From contig CP136069.1 in NCBI GenBank assembly GCA_032622095.1, forward strand, positions 153,997,043 to 154,061,042: DNA of 64,000 nucleotides, written 5' to 3'. The position numbers and the translations under genes were made by a program. The DNA is from Siphonodentalium dalli (taxonomy: Eukaryota > Mollusca > Scaphopoda > Gadilida > Siphonodentaliidae). The notes beneath the pieces were generated by a model, which was not told the origin of the DNA, did not search any database, and saw only the letters and a list, made by a program, of their open reading frames with translations. Position 1 is the stretch's first letter. Each line of letters opens with the position of its first letter. This document shows positions 1 to 9,716 of the stretch, one piece after another.

Positions 1-870
1 ATTTTTTGTCCACAAATTCTCCCTTTAACAGTTGAAAACATGGGGTGGGTCCGGTTTTGGTCGAGGAAAAAAATTGCAATGAAAAAAAAAGCCATTTTCA
101 TCTTTTCTCATAGTTTATCATGGTTTTTTAAAACTTATTATACACAGATGATACCTGCTTGTTTTGAGTGAATACCGGAAGTATCTCATGAGTGGTCACA
201 GTGAGATATAACCTATAATACTGTATACAACTGCATACAACATAAATAATGTTACACAATACATAAATAGTAACTAACATAGAAATTCATATTGCTCAAA
301 AGTTCTTGGTTCCCTCATTCCTTGAAATCCCACTGGAAACCCTAGTACTTTTAAATAAATACCGGTAATGTATGACCCATTAGATTGAATTGCTGTCAAA
401 AAGCCGAAAAACCGTTGGTCTCATGTGTTTATATTAATGATATAAGTCAATATATTGCATAAACAATAAATACAGTGACCACGTGGTCGAAGTACATGGT
501 CGATGTCGATACATGACTACAGTGACTTAAGTCACATATTAACGTGTTGTTCGCTGATTAAAAGGCTCCAGATTCAATCTCAGAGCATCTAATTTAAATT
601 TTTTTCGAGGGGAGGCCCCCTGACCCCTCCCTTCAGCATATCCTGCTGGGTTACTACTCGCCTCCACATTTTGTAGGAGAGCTACTCGCCTAGAATGATT
701 TTCAGGGGAACTCCTCATTGCTCACCAGTGATTTCACCACATGGAGAGGACTGGGACTGTGTGCAGTGTTCTATTTATTGCCTCCGAAACATGCCGAGCC
801 GAGCTGGCCCTTAGAACATGCTTGGGACTATACAACACACCAGGTGCCTATTTTTAGAAGCAAATTAAAT
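1..870. other. No gene seen, AT-rich flank
   Basis: No open frame with recognisable protein character and no clear inverted repeat. The stretch is AT-rich, with short homopurine/homopyrimidine runs near 600-640. It ends at the tail of a minus-strand SINE. Confidence 0.5.
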
Positions 871-960
871 TTTTGAGACAGTGCAATTTTTTTTAGACTG
901 GTATGGGTGGGATTTGAACCCTGGCCCATGAGGGCGAGCACGCCTTGCGACTCAAAGTCT
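871..960 (-). mobile_element. tRNA-derived SINE, copy 1
   Basis: On the minus strand this reads as a tRNA-like unit: GACTTTGAGTCGCAAGGCG, then a B-box-like GGTTCAAATCCCACC, then a tail containing GCACTGTCTCAAAAA. The same order is found at 1930-2063 and 39722-39930 on the plus strand, which defines the family. B box plus a shared tail is typical of Pol III-transcribed SINEs. I do not call a functional tRNA because a CCA-compatible acceptor stem and normal anticodon arm are not evident. Confidence 0.7.
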
Positions 961-974
961 CCTATATATATACT

Positions 975-1075
975 ATAGAGACCTTAAAATGTGCTTATAC
1001 GTGTAGTGTCCTAAGTGCGACGTCAGAATACAGCGGCCATTTGAGTTTCCTTTTTTGAGGTTGCTTCGGTGGTCG
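975..1075 (+). repeat. SINE-associated head repeat, copy 1
   Basis: The segment with TAGAGACCTTAAAATGTG, then CCTAAGTGCGACGTCAGAAT and CAGCGGCCATTTGAG, closely matches 39722-39810. There it lies directly upstream of, and in the same orientation as, the SINE tRNA part. Here the tRNA part (871-960) is inverted relative to it, so this locus is rearranged or two copies abut. Confidence 0.6.
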
Positions 1076-1929
1076 TGTGCAGAGTCCGAAGTCGCCATCG
1101 CCATATTGGCCACAAGCCGCCGCCAGCCATATTATCTCCAACGCCAGCCACATGAAAACATCTCCGCCGCCGGAATTGTAAAATGGCTGAGCCATGGCAT
1201 GGACTTATATGTTAAGGACAACTGTACTGCGAATCACAAATAACTAAACCGCATATTGGCATTCTCGTATGGACACGGCATGGTTGTTACACTTTCAGAA
1301 CACCCGGGGCCTCTCATTGTGGAATAGACTATTCCAATGCATGCTTCCATATAACGGAATGGGAGCATCCATTCAGCATTGAAAGGATTTAAAGTATAAA
1401 TCGTTTATTTCGACACGACTCAGTCTCAGACATCGCTGACATTTGTCAATATATGCACATAACCCGTCTACAGAAGAGAATAGAAAATAGTTTGAAATAT
1501 TATATATCAATACTAATGGATTCAACATCAAATGATGAATACATATATCGCAAGATGCCAGTGATGATATAGCCGTCTGAAGTCGACAGAAGTTCCAATG
1601 TAACTTATACCGATTATATAGATGGGAAACTACATATAATTAACAATCCCTGCCAGTCCTTTATATACTGACTCATTCGTGTATTTCGCCATAATGGAAA
1701 AGCCCAACACCAAAAGACTTCTATGGGTTCACAACAAACGCCAAAACAAGCGGGTGTCTATAACCGGGGATTAGGACAATTTCTGAAACGAAATACGCTG
1801 AATGATAACGTCTCAGACGGCTGAGCCGCCATATTTCGTCAGCCACGAACGTCGCGCCTGCGCCGGCTTAGCTAGATAACCAGTCACTAAAATTGGTTGA
1901 GCCAGCCGTGAAAACTAGTTGTCGTGGCT
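1076..1929. other. No gene seen
   Basis: I see no convincing coding frame. The short frames opening near 1055 (+) and 1195 (-) overlap the SINE-head repeat and have no recognisable domain. It is ordinary AT-rich intergenic or intronic sequence. Confidence 0.45.
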
Positions 1930-2063
1930 TCGGATCTAGCCGTGTGGTATTGACGTCGGACTTTGAGTCGCAAGGCGCGCTCGCCATCATGGGCCAGGGT
2001 TCAAATCCCACACAATCAAGTAGATGTGCAATCCAAAAAAAAAATTGCACTGTCTCAAAAATC
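1930..2063 (+). mobile_element. tRNA-derived SINE, copy 2
   Basis: Same family as 871-960 (inverted) and 39722-39930. It contains GACGTCGGACTTTGAGTCGC, AAGGCGCGCTCGCC, a B-box-like GGTTCAAATCCCACAC and the tail ATTGCACTGTCTCAAAAA. GTGTGG near 1940 can pair with CCACAC after the B box, leaving a vestige of an acceptor stem. With copy 1 it forms an inverted SINE pair about 1 kb apart. Confidence 0.7.
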
Positions 2064-2892
2064 AAATTTGTGTTTATTTACTCAAATTGATGGTGTTTTT
2101 ACCTTACACATGCACATATTTTAACCTATTTATAAAAAGGGACACAACTATCCTGTTAAAATGGGTATTTTACCTTTATAACCACTGTTATAACCATAAA
2201 TATTTTGGTTTTAAAGGTTTTGTCACTAGTTTTGTAGGCATATTTTTCAGACATGTGCTTTGTTTGTTTATTTTTTGTGGGTGTACTTGATCAGCGTTCT
2301 CTCAGTTCCAGTGCAGACACAATGAGAGACCCTTACCCGGCCAACAACACATTATTTAGTAGAATTTACAAGATTTTCATCAATTTTGGGGGTGGGTGTC
2401 CCAGACATGGGTGGAAAAAACTTACGCTCTCGGGGTGGTGGGTCCCCAAAACTGAAAAACCCAAAATTTCCACCTTGTATCCGTAATTTTGTTCAGACCC
2501 CCCCCCCCCCTGGTTACAGTGGAAATACTGATAAAAAGTCCCATTTGTCAAACAAGATACCAAAGGTTGATAACAAAATGACAGTAAAGATTGAGAAAGT
2601 TCAAAGCATTGGACAATATTCTGAAAATCATATTCAGACTAATATATTTGAACTTACTGAACGCTTAGCAACGTTTGTTAACAAATCACTATAACAGTTT
2701 TGTTTACATGACAATGGTTTCAACACGCGATATTTCTTGGGACTTAAAGTAGTGCAATATGTTTCATAAAATTGGCCGTGGATACACATTTAACCGACAA
2801 TGACGCGTACATCGTAGGATTCCAGATTCAAACAACAGGGACAGAGATACGACCCACAGCTTCTCATACAGAGACTGTCATCGATGTAATAG
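2064..2892. other. No gene seen; C-run microsatellite
   Basis: A poly-C run lies at about 2499-2510, preceded by a G-rich block (2390-2450). Open frames of 60-100 codons here are Gly/Pro-rich by-products of these runs and show no domain. No inverted-repeat element was recognised. Confidence 0.4.
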
Positions 2893-3025
2893 ATCCGTGG
2901 ATAACAAATTACCTGATCTGGAGGAAATGGAAGACATCCCGCTGCTCACAGAGTCGAAGCTTCTTGGAAGTCGACCTGAAAGAAAGATGAGGTCACGTGC
3001 CGTGATTTACGTGAACGAACGATGA
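2893..3025 (+). CDS. Possible terminal coding exon, acidic tail with dileucine motif
   Basis: After a possible 3' splice site (GATGTAATAG, AG at 2891-2892) there is an open frame of about 43 codons ending in TGA at 3023-3025. It reads through LPDLEEMEDIPLLTESKLLG and ends in VIYVNER. The composition is protein-like, and EDIPLL fits the [DE]xxxL[LI] sorting motif of membrane-protein cytoplasmic tails. No upstream exon was identified and the family is unknown. It could equally be a chance frame. The AG has a poor pyrimidine tract, which lowers confidence. Confidence 0.2.
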
Positions 3026-4403
3026 CAACGGGATACGATAGCTGCAACGGAAATTAGCGCTTCTCTCATGTTGTTCATGTCACTGTTATCAACCTTTCGC
3101 ATAACGAGCGACAACAGGTAATTATTACGAATAGGGTACTACGCAGTCTGAGTAAACTCATACCTAAATATTCATTACAACATTGAATATTAGGTCTGAC
3201 GGATAACATCGCTATCTCATTTCCAAGTCCTCGGGATTCCGTAATCTGATTGATTGCGTAAATTATTTTCCGTCCAATGAAACCGTATGGGTTAATAAAC
3301 AAGTGTTAGTGGGCGGAGACTCCCACAATGTCACCTCTAAATATAGTAACAGAGCGGAATTTCGTCGGTATTTCTCCGATCGAAAGCGATGCTTGCAAAT
3401 ACAACAGACAGAAAAAATGGCTTCGAAATTATTCGGTACGATTCGGATTAATTTGAAGGATGTGCTAGACCTGAAAGATAGGCCTGCGCATGGTACCAAC
3501 TTGGCCTCCCATAAATATAAATAGAACTCACTCATGTCCGTGTATTTACTTTATTGTAACATGGTTTGCAAATCAAATTATTTGTCGTAAAAAAGTCATC
3601 TGAATGTTAAACACCGAGGAAATGACTTAATTTTATGCTTTTAAATAGTTCTAAAGCATCATTTTTGATGACGACCTTATTTTTTGCTCTCGGATGCAGC
3701 TTTCCGGTTGATGCAGCGAGTTCATCTCCCGAAAAAGAATAGTCGCACACGACAAATATTATCTTCTGTAAGTTCATGTCGCGACACATGCCATTGTTTG
3801 CGAAGCACAACAAATAACACGTGGGGACACCTGTCAATCATCGATGTATTTTTTAAAATCCGTGACGTCATTTTGGGGGAGCTCTTCGCTGAATAGAAAT
3901 GATTTTGGCGACATTAGCTCCAGACTCTAGATTTCAAATATAGAGTCGACGTTCACCCAGACTGGGTACTACGTCCCTGGAATTTGTGTTCTTTCCATTC
4001 GTTGTCGTTTTTCCCTATCCGTTGTTTAATTAGATTTTCAACAAAACTCACAAATACATCACACAGTAATAAGTTCGCGATCGTTTCTCAGCTCCTCAAT
4101 GTGGGAGATGACTCTTGATTTATGTCCTTAATGTGTGATCGTCATATGGCCTTATTGTTTTATCTATACATTACTGGCAATATAAGCATTCATTGTAGTG
4201 AAATACGAGAATCTTGCGAAATAAAAAGTGCAAAGCTGTGACCCGATAACAACATAACTAAGTACAAAATAATCACGACACGACGAGATCATCCCCTTAC
4301 TGCGAGTGGCAAGCACGGTTGTCTCACAAACGGACTCGTAGTTGTCAATTCTGCGAAAAGGTTTTTGAACCGTCCGAAAAAAACACGACTACAGTAGCAT
4401 CGA
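3026..4403. other. No gene seen
   Basis: Short frames on both strands (for example around 3303-3524) carry no recognisable domain. The sequence is unique within the window and holds no repeat I can define. Confidence 0.45.
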
Positions 4404-5310
4404 TCATGCCATGAATATCCGTTCTGGCTAACGCCAGTAGAGGTCGTATTCCACCAGTACAAAACATTGGAATGATCACAAAGGGTGTATAATTTCACTT
4501 AAAAATAACAAGATCATGTCGTGAATCTCTACTCTGGCTAACGCCCGTAGAGATCATATTCCATTAGTAAAAAACATTGGAATTTTTAAAGTTTTGAAAG
4601 GGAACCTTATAAAGTCGAAACAATAACGCGGGGAATAAATTTCTTAGTTATTATCTGTTCCTTAATAATGTACTTCACTGTAGGTGAATGTCCCAACTCA
4701 AATGTGCATGCCTTTCTCTGACTTTTGTCAGCCGATATCGCAATAAACATTGAATTAATTACCCATGAGAAATTCCATACTTGTGCAGCGATGCAAAGCA
4801 AAATCGCTCACAAATTCACTTAACCCTTCCAGTGCCAAGTCCGATTTGTTTATCAACCCATATTTCCTTGATCATTTTTCAAATTTATTGATTATAATAA
4901 TGTGATACATTGATGGAAAGAGCTCTTAGAGCTCTTTCCATCAATGTATCACATTATTTATTCAAATTTATTGATTATAGTAATGTGATACATTGATGGA
5001 ACGAGCTCTTAGAGCTCTTTCCATCAATGTATCACATTATTATAATCAATAAATTTGAAAAATGATCAAGGAAATATGGATTGATACACAAATCGGACTT
5101 GGCACTGAAAGGGTTAAATCGTGAAATTTCGAGTTTTGACCTTCACCTACAGTAAAGTACATTATTAAAGAAAAGATAATAACTAAGAAATATGTTCCCG
5201 CGTTATTTTTCGACTTTATATAAGGGTCCCTGTCAACACTTCATAAATTTCCAAGGTTTTGTACTGATGGAATATGATCTCTACGGGTGTTTAGTTACGC
5301 AGGGTAGAGA
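4404..5310. mobile_element. Foldback element, family FB1 copy 1, split by a nested MITE
   Basis: Left arm (about 4511-4760) and right arm (about 5130-5310) are inverted copies. The left has CTGGCTAACGCCCGTAGAGA, AATAACGCGGGGAATAAATT and CTTCACTGTAGGTGAA. The right carries their reverse complements in mirrored order. Part of the left end is duplicated in tandem (4404-4475 and 4511-4590). A second copy without the nested insertion lies at 30750-31165. No coding capacity is seen, so it is a non-autonomous foldback DNA element. Confidence 0.75.
4824..5113. mobile_element. TTAA-flanked palindromic MITE nested in FB1
   Basis: A 290-bp element lies exactly between TTAA (4820-4823) and TTAA (5114-5117). 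The ends are inverted (CCCTTCCAGTGCC against GGCACTGAAAGGG). Inside, the palindromic core GAGCTCTTAGAGCTC occurs twice, each flanked by TGTGATACATTGATGGAA and its inverse, so the arm was partly duplicated. The related element at 31060 has an intact single TTAA at the same place. A TTAA duplication and CCCTTT-like ends are the signature of piggyBac-type transposition. Confidence 0.85.
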
Positions 5311-5429
5311 TTCATGGCATTATCTACACATAGCTACTCGTAATCATTATTTGTCGTCGTTAATTATGCGAAAGGTGTCTAATTATCCACCAGTTCAAAT
5401 CCTGATACCGGACGGGGAACGCTATAACA

Positions 5430-6096
5430 TTGGCTGCGGACACACGTACCACAGTCGCGATGGCATAGTAGGTGTGACAATTTATTATGGTGGAGTTTGG
5501 TGACAATTGGTCGTCACAATTAATATGCCATAGCAATCCATGTCGCCCTTCTGCAAATTCGCACAATGAGTCTACCAAGCTCTACCAGCGACGGTCGATC
5601 TCTCAAGGATGTATCTACCTGAATGTCTTGTCGCTGTTGATCTTTACTCAACACGCAGTGTTATATTTTGCATGCTAACACGCAAGTCCACTTGATAACT
5701 TAATGAATAACCCATTTCTGTCAACAGCCATGATTGTTCTTACTAATGAAATTAATATAAGTAGATAAACATGCATGCATTGAGATCATATAAAAAACGT
5801 ACCACATACATGATATGTGGGTCAATGAGGAATTGCCACCAGGCCACGGTCAAAACAATGTGCAATTATATATATCGTAGCGAATACAATTTAGCAAAAC
5901 GTAATGAATAGAGATCAACCTTGGTGAAACGCAATGGGTTAATTGGTCCAATCGACTCATTGTCCGAAAAATCAGCGGGCAACATAACTAGCTATGGCAC
6001 AGAATTATGACGGACCAATTGTCACCAAAATCCACCATAATAAATTGTCACATCTACAATGCCATCGCTACTGTGGTACGTGTGTCCGCAGCCATT
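5430..6096. mobile_element. Inverted-repeat element with arms of about 90 bp
   Basis: The arm at 5430-5522 (GCTGCGGACACACGTACCAC through TTATTATGGTGGAGTTTGG) is matched in reverse complement at 6003-6096 with only a few differences. The 480 bp between the arms has no coding frame of note. It is best explained as a non-autonomous DNA element. Target-site duplications were not identified. Confidence 0.65.
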
Positions 6097-6143
6097 GACA
6101 AATAACTCAGGTGAAATATTTCAAGTCAGTACATGTTATTTAA

Positions 6144-6310
6144 CCCTTTCTATACTAAGTGGATTCAACCATTCAGTTATAAAAGTATTCATTGGAATAG
6201 TCCATTATTTATTTGGAGGGATGTTCAGGTAAAATGAGCAGATGGCAAATTGACAACAGATAATACAAGTGCAGAAGTATTCATATTCTTTGAAGGGAAA
6301 TGCTTATATA
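6144..6310 (+). mobile_element. TTAA MITE family A, truncated copy
   Basis: It begins at TTAA (6140-6143) with CCCTTTCTATACTAAGTGGA. The interior (GGAGGGATGTTCAGG, ACAATACAAGTGCAGAA-like text, TTCTTTGAAGGGAAATG) matches 10653-10900. The right end was not found, so the copy appears 3'-truncated. Confidence 0.6.
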
Positions 6311-6777
6311 TAGATAAGTTCAACCAACGACATATATGGTAGACCAACGTCTTCAAACAGTGGTCCATATTTTGGAATTTATAGGCAAATATTCCCATAA
6401 AACGTCAGGTATTTATTTGGGAAACATCACTTACGGACTGTTATAAACATGACCCTCTTATCACCGTCATTATTTAATTGTCATGTCAAAAATCTTATTG
6501 TACGATCTTTTTTTTCTGAATTTACAAGAATCTTTTAAAATCTTGTGCTTTAGTAATGTCGAAATCCATGAGAGGAAAGCGACCATGGTAGACCTTGCCT
6601 CATAACCTCGAAATGTAATGTTTGCAAGTCTACATACAACTGATGTTATTCTGCATGAAACGATTTATCGATGCATAATCCAAATTAACGCTCGCAAATT
6701 ACTATTTCCTTGGCTTCGGTGATAAAACATATTTGATCAAAGCTCAGAGTGACCAGATATCGATTTTTTAAAATCAA
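6311..6777. other. No gene seen
   Basis: AT-rich sequence with no defined repeat or coding frame. Confidence 0.45.
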
Positions 6778-6840
6778 TTATTGTTGTTGTTGGGATCTGA
6801 TGATATGGGGACCATCGAATTGGATTGAGTACCTTTAAAT
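6778..6840. mobile_element. End of TTAA family C element
   Basis: TTGTTGTTGTTGGGATCTGA, then GGATTGAGTACCT directly before TTAA, matches the terminal segment of the copies at 29799-30269 and 41991-42495. Only about 60 bp of the element is present, so it is a fragment. Confidence 0.6.
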
Positions 6841-7256
6841 ATCGGTCGGTGCAGTATTCCCATGTTAATTAAATCTGATTGTGTACTCACATATACGTCT
6901 ATGGACTAGCAGTACGGTAATGTCTCGGAAGCGCGGATATGAAATTGACACGAGATGACAGCAAACCAAACTGTAATGTTATCAAATATCGCCAATTTCG
7001 TGACACTGCCCGGGCGTAAAAAATATATTTAAGGATTTAATATAAAATGCCACGCTTTATCGAGAGCAGTAGTGCTCGAAGGAGATAACATGTTATCACC
7101 CAAATATTGACCATTCACGTGGAATATGATATTGAATTCCCAGACGCCGATTCCACATCCGGGTCCGGAATGTGTCGCGAAAATTAATACCATTGCCGAT
7201 ATTTTATCGAGTTTCCGCGAAATTACGCAGTAAATGGTGTATTAACTAGCCTGCAA
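6841..7256. other. No gene seen
   Basis: No coding frame or repeat was recognised between the family C fragment and the hairpin element. Confidence 0.45.
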
Positions 7257-7677
7257 ATAGTGTGTCTGTCATTTTGCAGAAAGAGATCCCCATAGGGAGA
7301 ATTTAGTGACGCTATCCCGCACAGCGGGTTAGCATCACTAAATTCACCGTCTGGTGACCTCATTCTGCTTAGGTTTCATCTTCTGGTATATATAGTCCAA
7401 AATTAACATTGTTTTTAGTTACTTTTCCCCTTCTACAATACAACCCTTAATTGTAGAAGATAAAATTCATAACCGATGTGACTAATGGGGGTGAACATCA
7501 CCAACGCCAACTTCAACAGGGAAACTTCAATCTGATCATAGGTCTCCCATAGCAGTTGAGGCCTAAGCAGAATAAGGTCACCAGAGGTGACTTTGGTGAC
7601 CCTAGCACGCCGTGTGGGATAGCGTCACTAAATTCACCCTCTGCGAACCTCATTCTGCAAATGACAGACACACTATA
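7257..7677. mobile_element. Hairpin-of-hairpins element HH, long copy
   Basis: Outer ends are inverted (GTGTGTCTGTCATTTTGCAG against CTGCAAATGACAGACACAC). Each end is itself a hairpin built from TGAATTTAGTGATGC-type arms flanking CCCGC...GCGGG. Unlike the copies at 8256-8511 and 41179-41431, this one keeps about 190 bp of unique sequence (about 7380-7560) between the two hairpins. It is therefore either the ancestral form or one holding an insertion. Confidence 0.75.
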
Positions 7678-7881
7678 ATCAAGCTTGAGTATTAATTTGT
7701 CCTATCTCCGTTTATGTACACCAAGGATTAGTTTGCCTGGACTGTAAGGAAGTACAAATTCTGGTCAACTGGTTCTGTGATAGGTGCAAAGAAGATGTGC
7801 ACGATATCAAGGGTTGTTGGAGGACTGAAAAGTAGGAATATAAGTATCTGGGGACATAACTACCAGTGTAGCCTGCGTTAA
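7678..7881. other. Spacer, nothing recognised
   Basis: About 200 bp between two transposon-like elements. No gene was seen. Confidence 0.4.
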
Positions 7882-8245
7882 AGGCATGGACGGTATTCGC
7901 AGTGGGTATATGGTGTTAAAATAGTTACATCCGTTAAAACCACCATAAACAGAAAGAATATTAAAATATAGATCGATTTTGTTCTTATACCAATCATAAA
8001 TATCGCGTATATAGTATATTATTGTCAAGTTATTCGTACGTTTTGTTACAAAAAAGTTACAGATTCTGGCTGTTGTTTACATAAAACAGCGTACGAACTT
8101 GACAATAACATAATATTTACCCGATATTTATGATTTGTATTTAAGAACAAAATATGTCTAAATTTTAAAACTCTTACTATTTATGGCAGTTTTAATGGGT
8201 GTTACTATTTTAACAGCTTTCTCTCCGCGGAGGCTATCCATGCCT
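7882..8245. mobile_element. TTAA element family B, copy 1
   Basis: Terminal inverted repeats (AGGCATGGACGG against the mirrored TATCCATGCCT) sit between TTAA at 7878-7881 and TTAA at 8246-8249. Interior landmarks such as GAATATTAAAATATA, GTTTACATAA and TTTATGGCAGTTTT recur in the copies at 21869-22387 and 29162-29682. There is no ORF, so it is non-autonomous. Confidence 0.8.
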
Positions 8246-8255
8246 TTAAATGTGT

Positions 8256-8511
8256 CAAGCCTTGAAATAGTGTGCCTGTCATTTGCAGAATGAGGTCCAC
8301 AGAGGGTGAATTTAGTGATGCTACCCCGCATAGCGGACTAGCATCACCAAATTCACCCTCTGGGAACCTCATTCTGCTGAGTTGTAAGCAGAATGAGGTC
8401 AGCATAGAGGGTGAATTTGGTGATGCCAGCCCGCTATGCGGGGTAGCATCCCTAAATTCAGCCTCTGGGGACCTCATTCTGCAAATGACAGACACCCTAT
8501 TTCAAGACTTG
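8256..8511. mobile_element. Hairpin-of-hairpins element HH, short copy
   Basis: A near-palindromic 256-bp unit from CAAGCCTTGAAATAG to CTATTTCAAGACTTG. Each half is a hairpin with arms GCAGAATGAGGTC, AGAGGGTGAATTTAGTGATG, and the loop core CCCGCATAGCGG. Open frames here on both strands give mirrored repeat peptides and are artefacts of the palindrome. The closest relative is at 41179-41431. Confidence 0.85.
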
Positions 8512-9423
8512 ATAGTGAGTGTCTATTTGTCGTCTGCTTATATCTCCCGAACATCCCCCCAGGCTCCATATGAATAATAGACTATTCTAATGCATAATAG
8601 TGGAGAATCGTTTTTAGTGAAAAAGGGTTACATTGATTTGAAACACTATTGCGGCTCACAGAGATTAAACTTGCTCAACGCAGGTATTTTAATAACTTTT
8701 GCATCAAAATAGCTAGCACACAATAAATTAAATGTGATTGAACATATTTATTGTGACCCACAAATGTATATACAAATTACACATATTATTATAGACATAG
8801 ATAGTTGTGTGGGCACAGAGGATCGGAGCACAAGTTGCGGAACTTATCAGAGCCTCTCTCCTCTGGCATTCGGCTGCTAATAAAAGTATTAAGAGATAGG
8901 TTCAAAATTAGTTGTTTAAAGTGGATGCTGCATGCTATAGCTGTTTGGAGTGGCTATGGTCTCGCGGTAGGTGGTAGGGTAACGTTTATGAGAATAAAAT
9001 ATAAATTAAATATAGTGCCTCTTGTTGTGGAAACCATTCTCATTTGTTTGATTTGTTCGGTGCGAACGCTGGACTGTTTGGCTACACCTTGCGTCCTTCA
9101 GACTAGTTTGACTAAACGGCGCAGCAGAATTTGTTGAATATTTTGACATGCAGTAGTATGTACTATGTCATTGAGATTGATGACAGTCAACGTTACTATG
9201 CCTTATGTATGACATGACCTAATTGGATCATTACAGTATATGAAATGATTGCTTCTAAAAGTTAGTTAAAACCTGTAAAACTCGCGAAGTTTAATGTAAC
9301 TTGTTCTCCTATGAATGAGAGGTGCAAGGCCAGCAAGTCAGTGCGATACACCACACACCACCCTATTACAGATACCTGTACGATTACACTCTTTTATTAA
9401 TCCATATTAAGTTACTACATAAA
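8512..9423. other. No gene recognised
   Basis: A frame of 110 codons at 8805-9137 (+) has hydrophobic stretches but no recognisable domain, and its composition is not distinguishable from chance in this AT-rich context. No repeat was defined. Confidence 0.35.
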
Positions 9424-9690
9424 TGAATTGCTAGTGGTGGTGGGTGGTTTTCAATATGTATGTGATGGTACTGGGCCCTACCTGATTATCCGATGCCTTG
9501 TGTCGCAAACCGACACTAGAAGGGATAGTCAGTGGGGGCCCAGATCGTTTGGAAAGTCAGGATGCGTGGTGTGATCGTTATGGTGGCCCGTGCGTGATGT
9601 ATATTATGTTGTGTTCATTGTATGCATTTTGTCTTATATGTAAATTGTTTTGGCGAAGGCAATAAAACGATTTGAATTTGAACCAATCTA
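9424..9690 (+). mobile_element. LINE 3' end, orphan 3' UTR
   Basis: The end AATAAAACGATTTGAATTTGAA resembles the 3' tails of the LINE copies ending at 58345 and 51797 on the minus strand (AATAAACTAATTTGAATTTG; AATAAAATTGAATTGAAATA). The upstream 230 bp contains a possible stem (GGGCCCTACC ... GTGGGGGCCC). No ORF2 remains, as expected for 5' truncation. It lies immediately downstream of the TIR exon donor, on the opposite strand. Confidence 0.5.
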
Positions 9691-9716
9691 AACCTGGCTA
9701 TTATCATATTGCTTAC

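Noticed and set aside
1930-2015. Possible tRNA gene
   Set aside because: The B box and a weak acceptor-like pair are present, but the anticodon arm and full acceptor stem do not form, and the copies share a SINE tail.
8205-8577. Two frames of about 100 codons on opposite strands with repeated MRSPEGEF-like peptides
   Set aside because: They are translations of the hairpin-of-hairpins element. The same peptides appear on both strands and again at 41195-41443, as expected from a palindrome.
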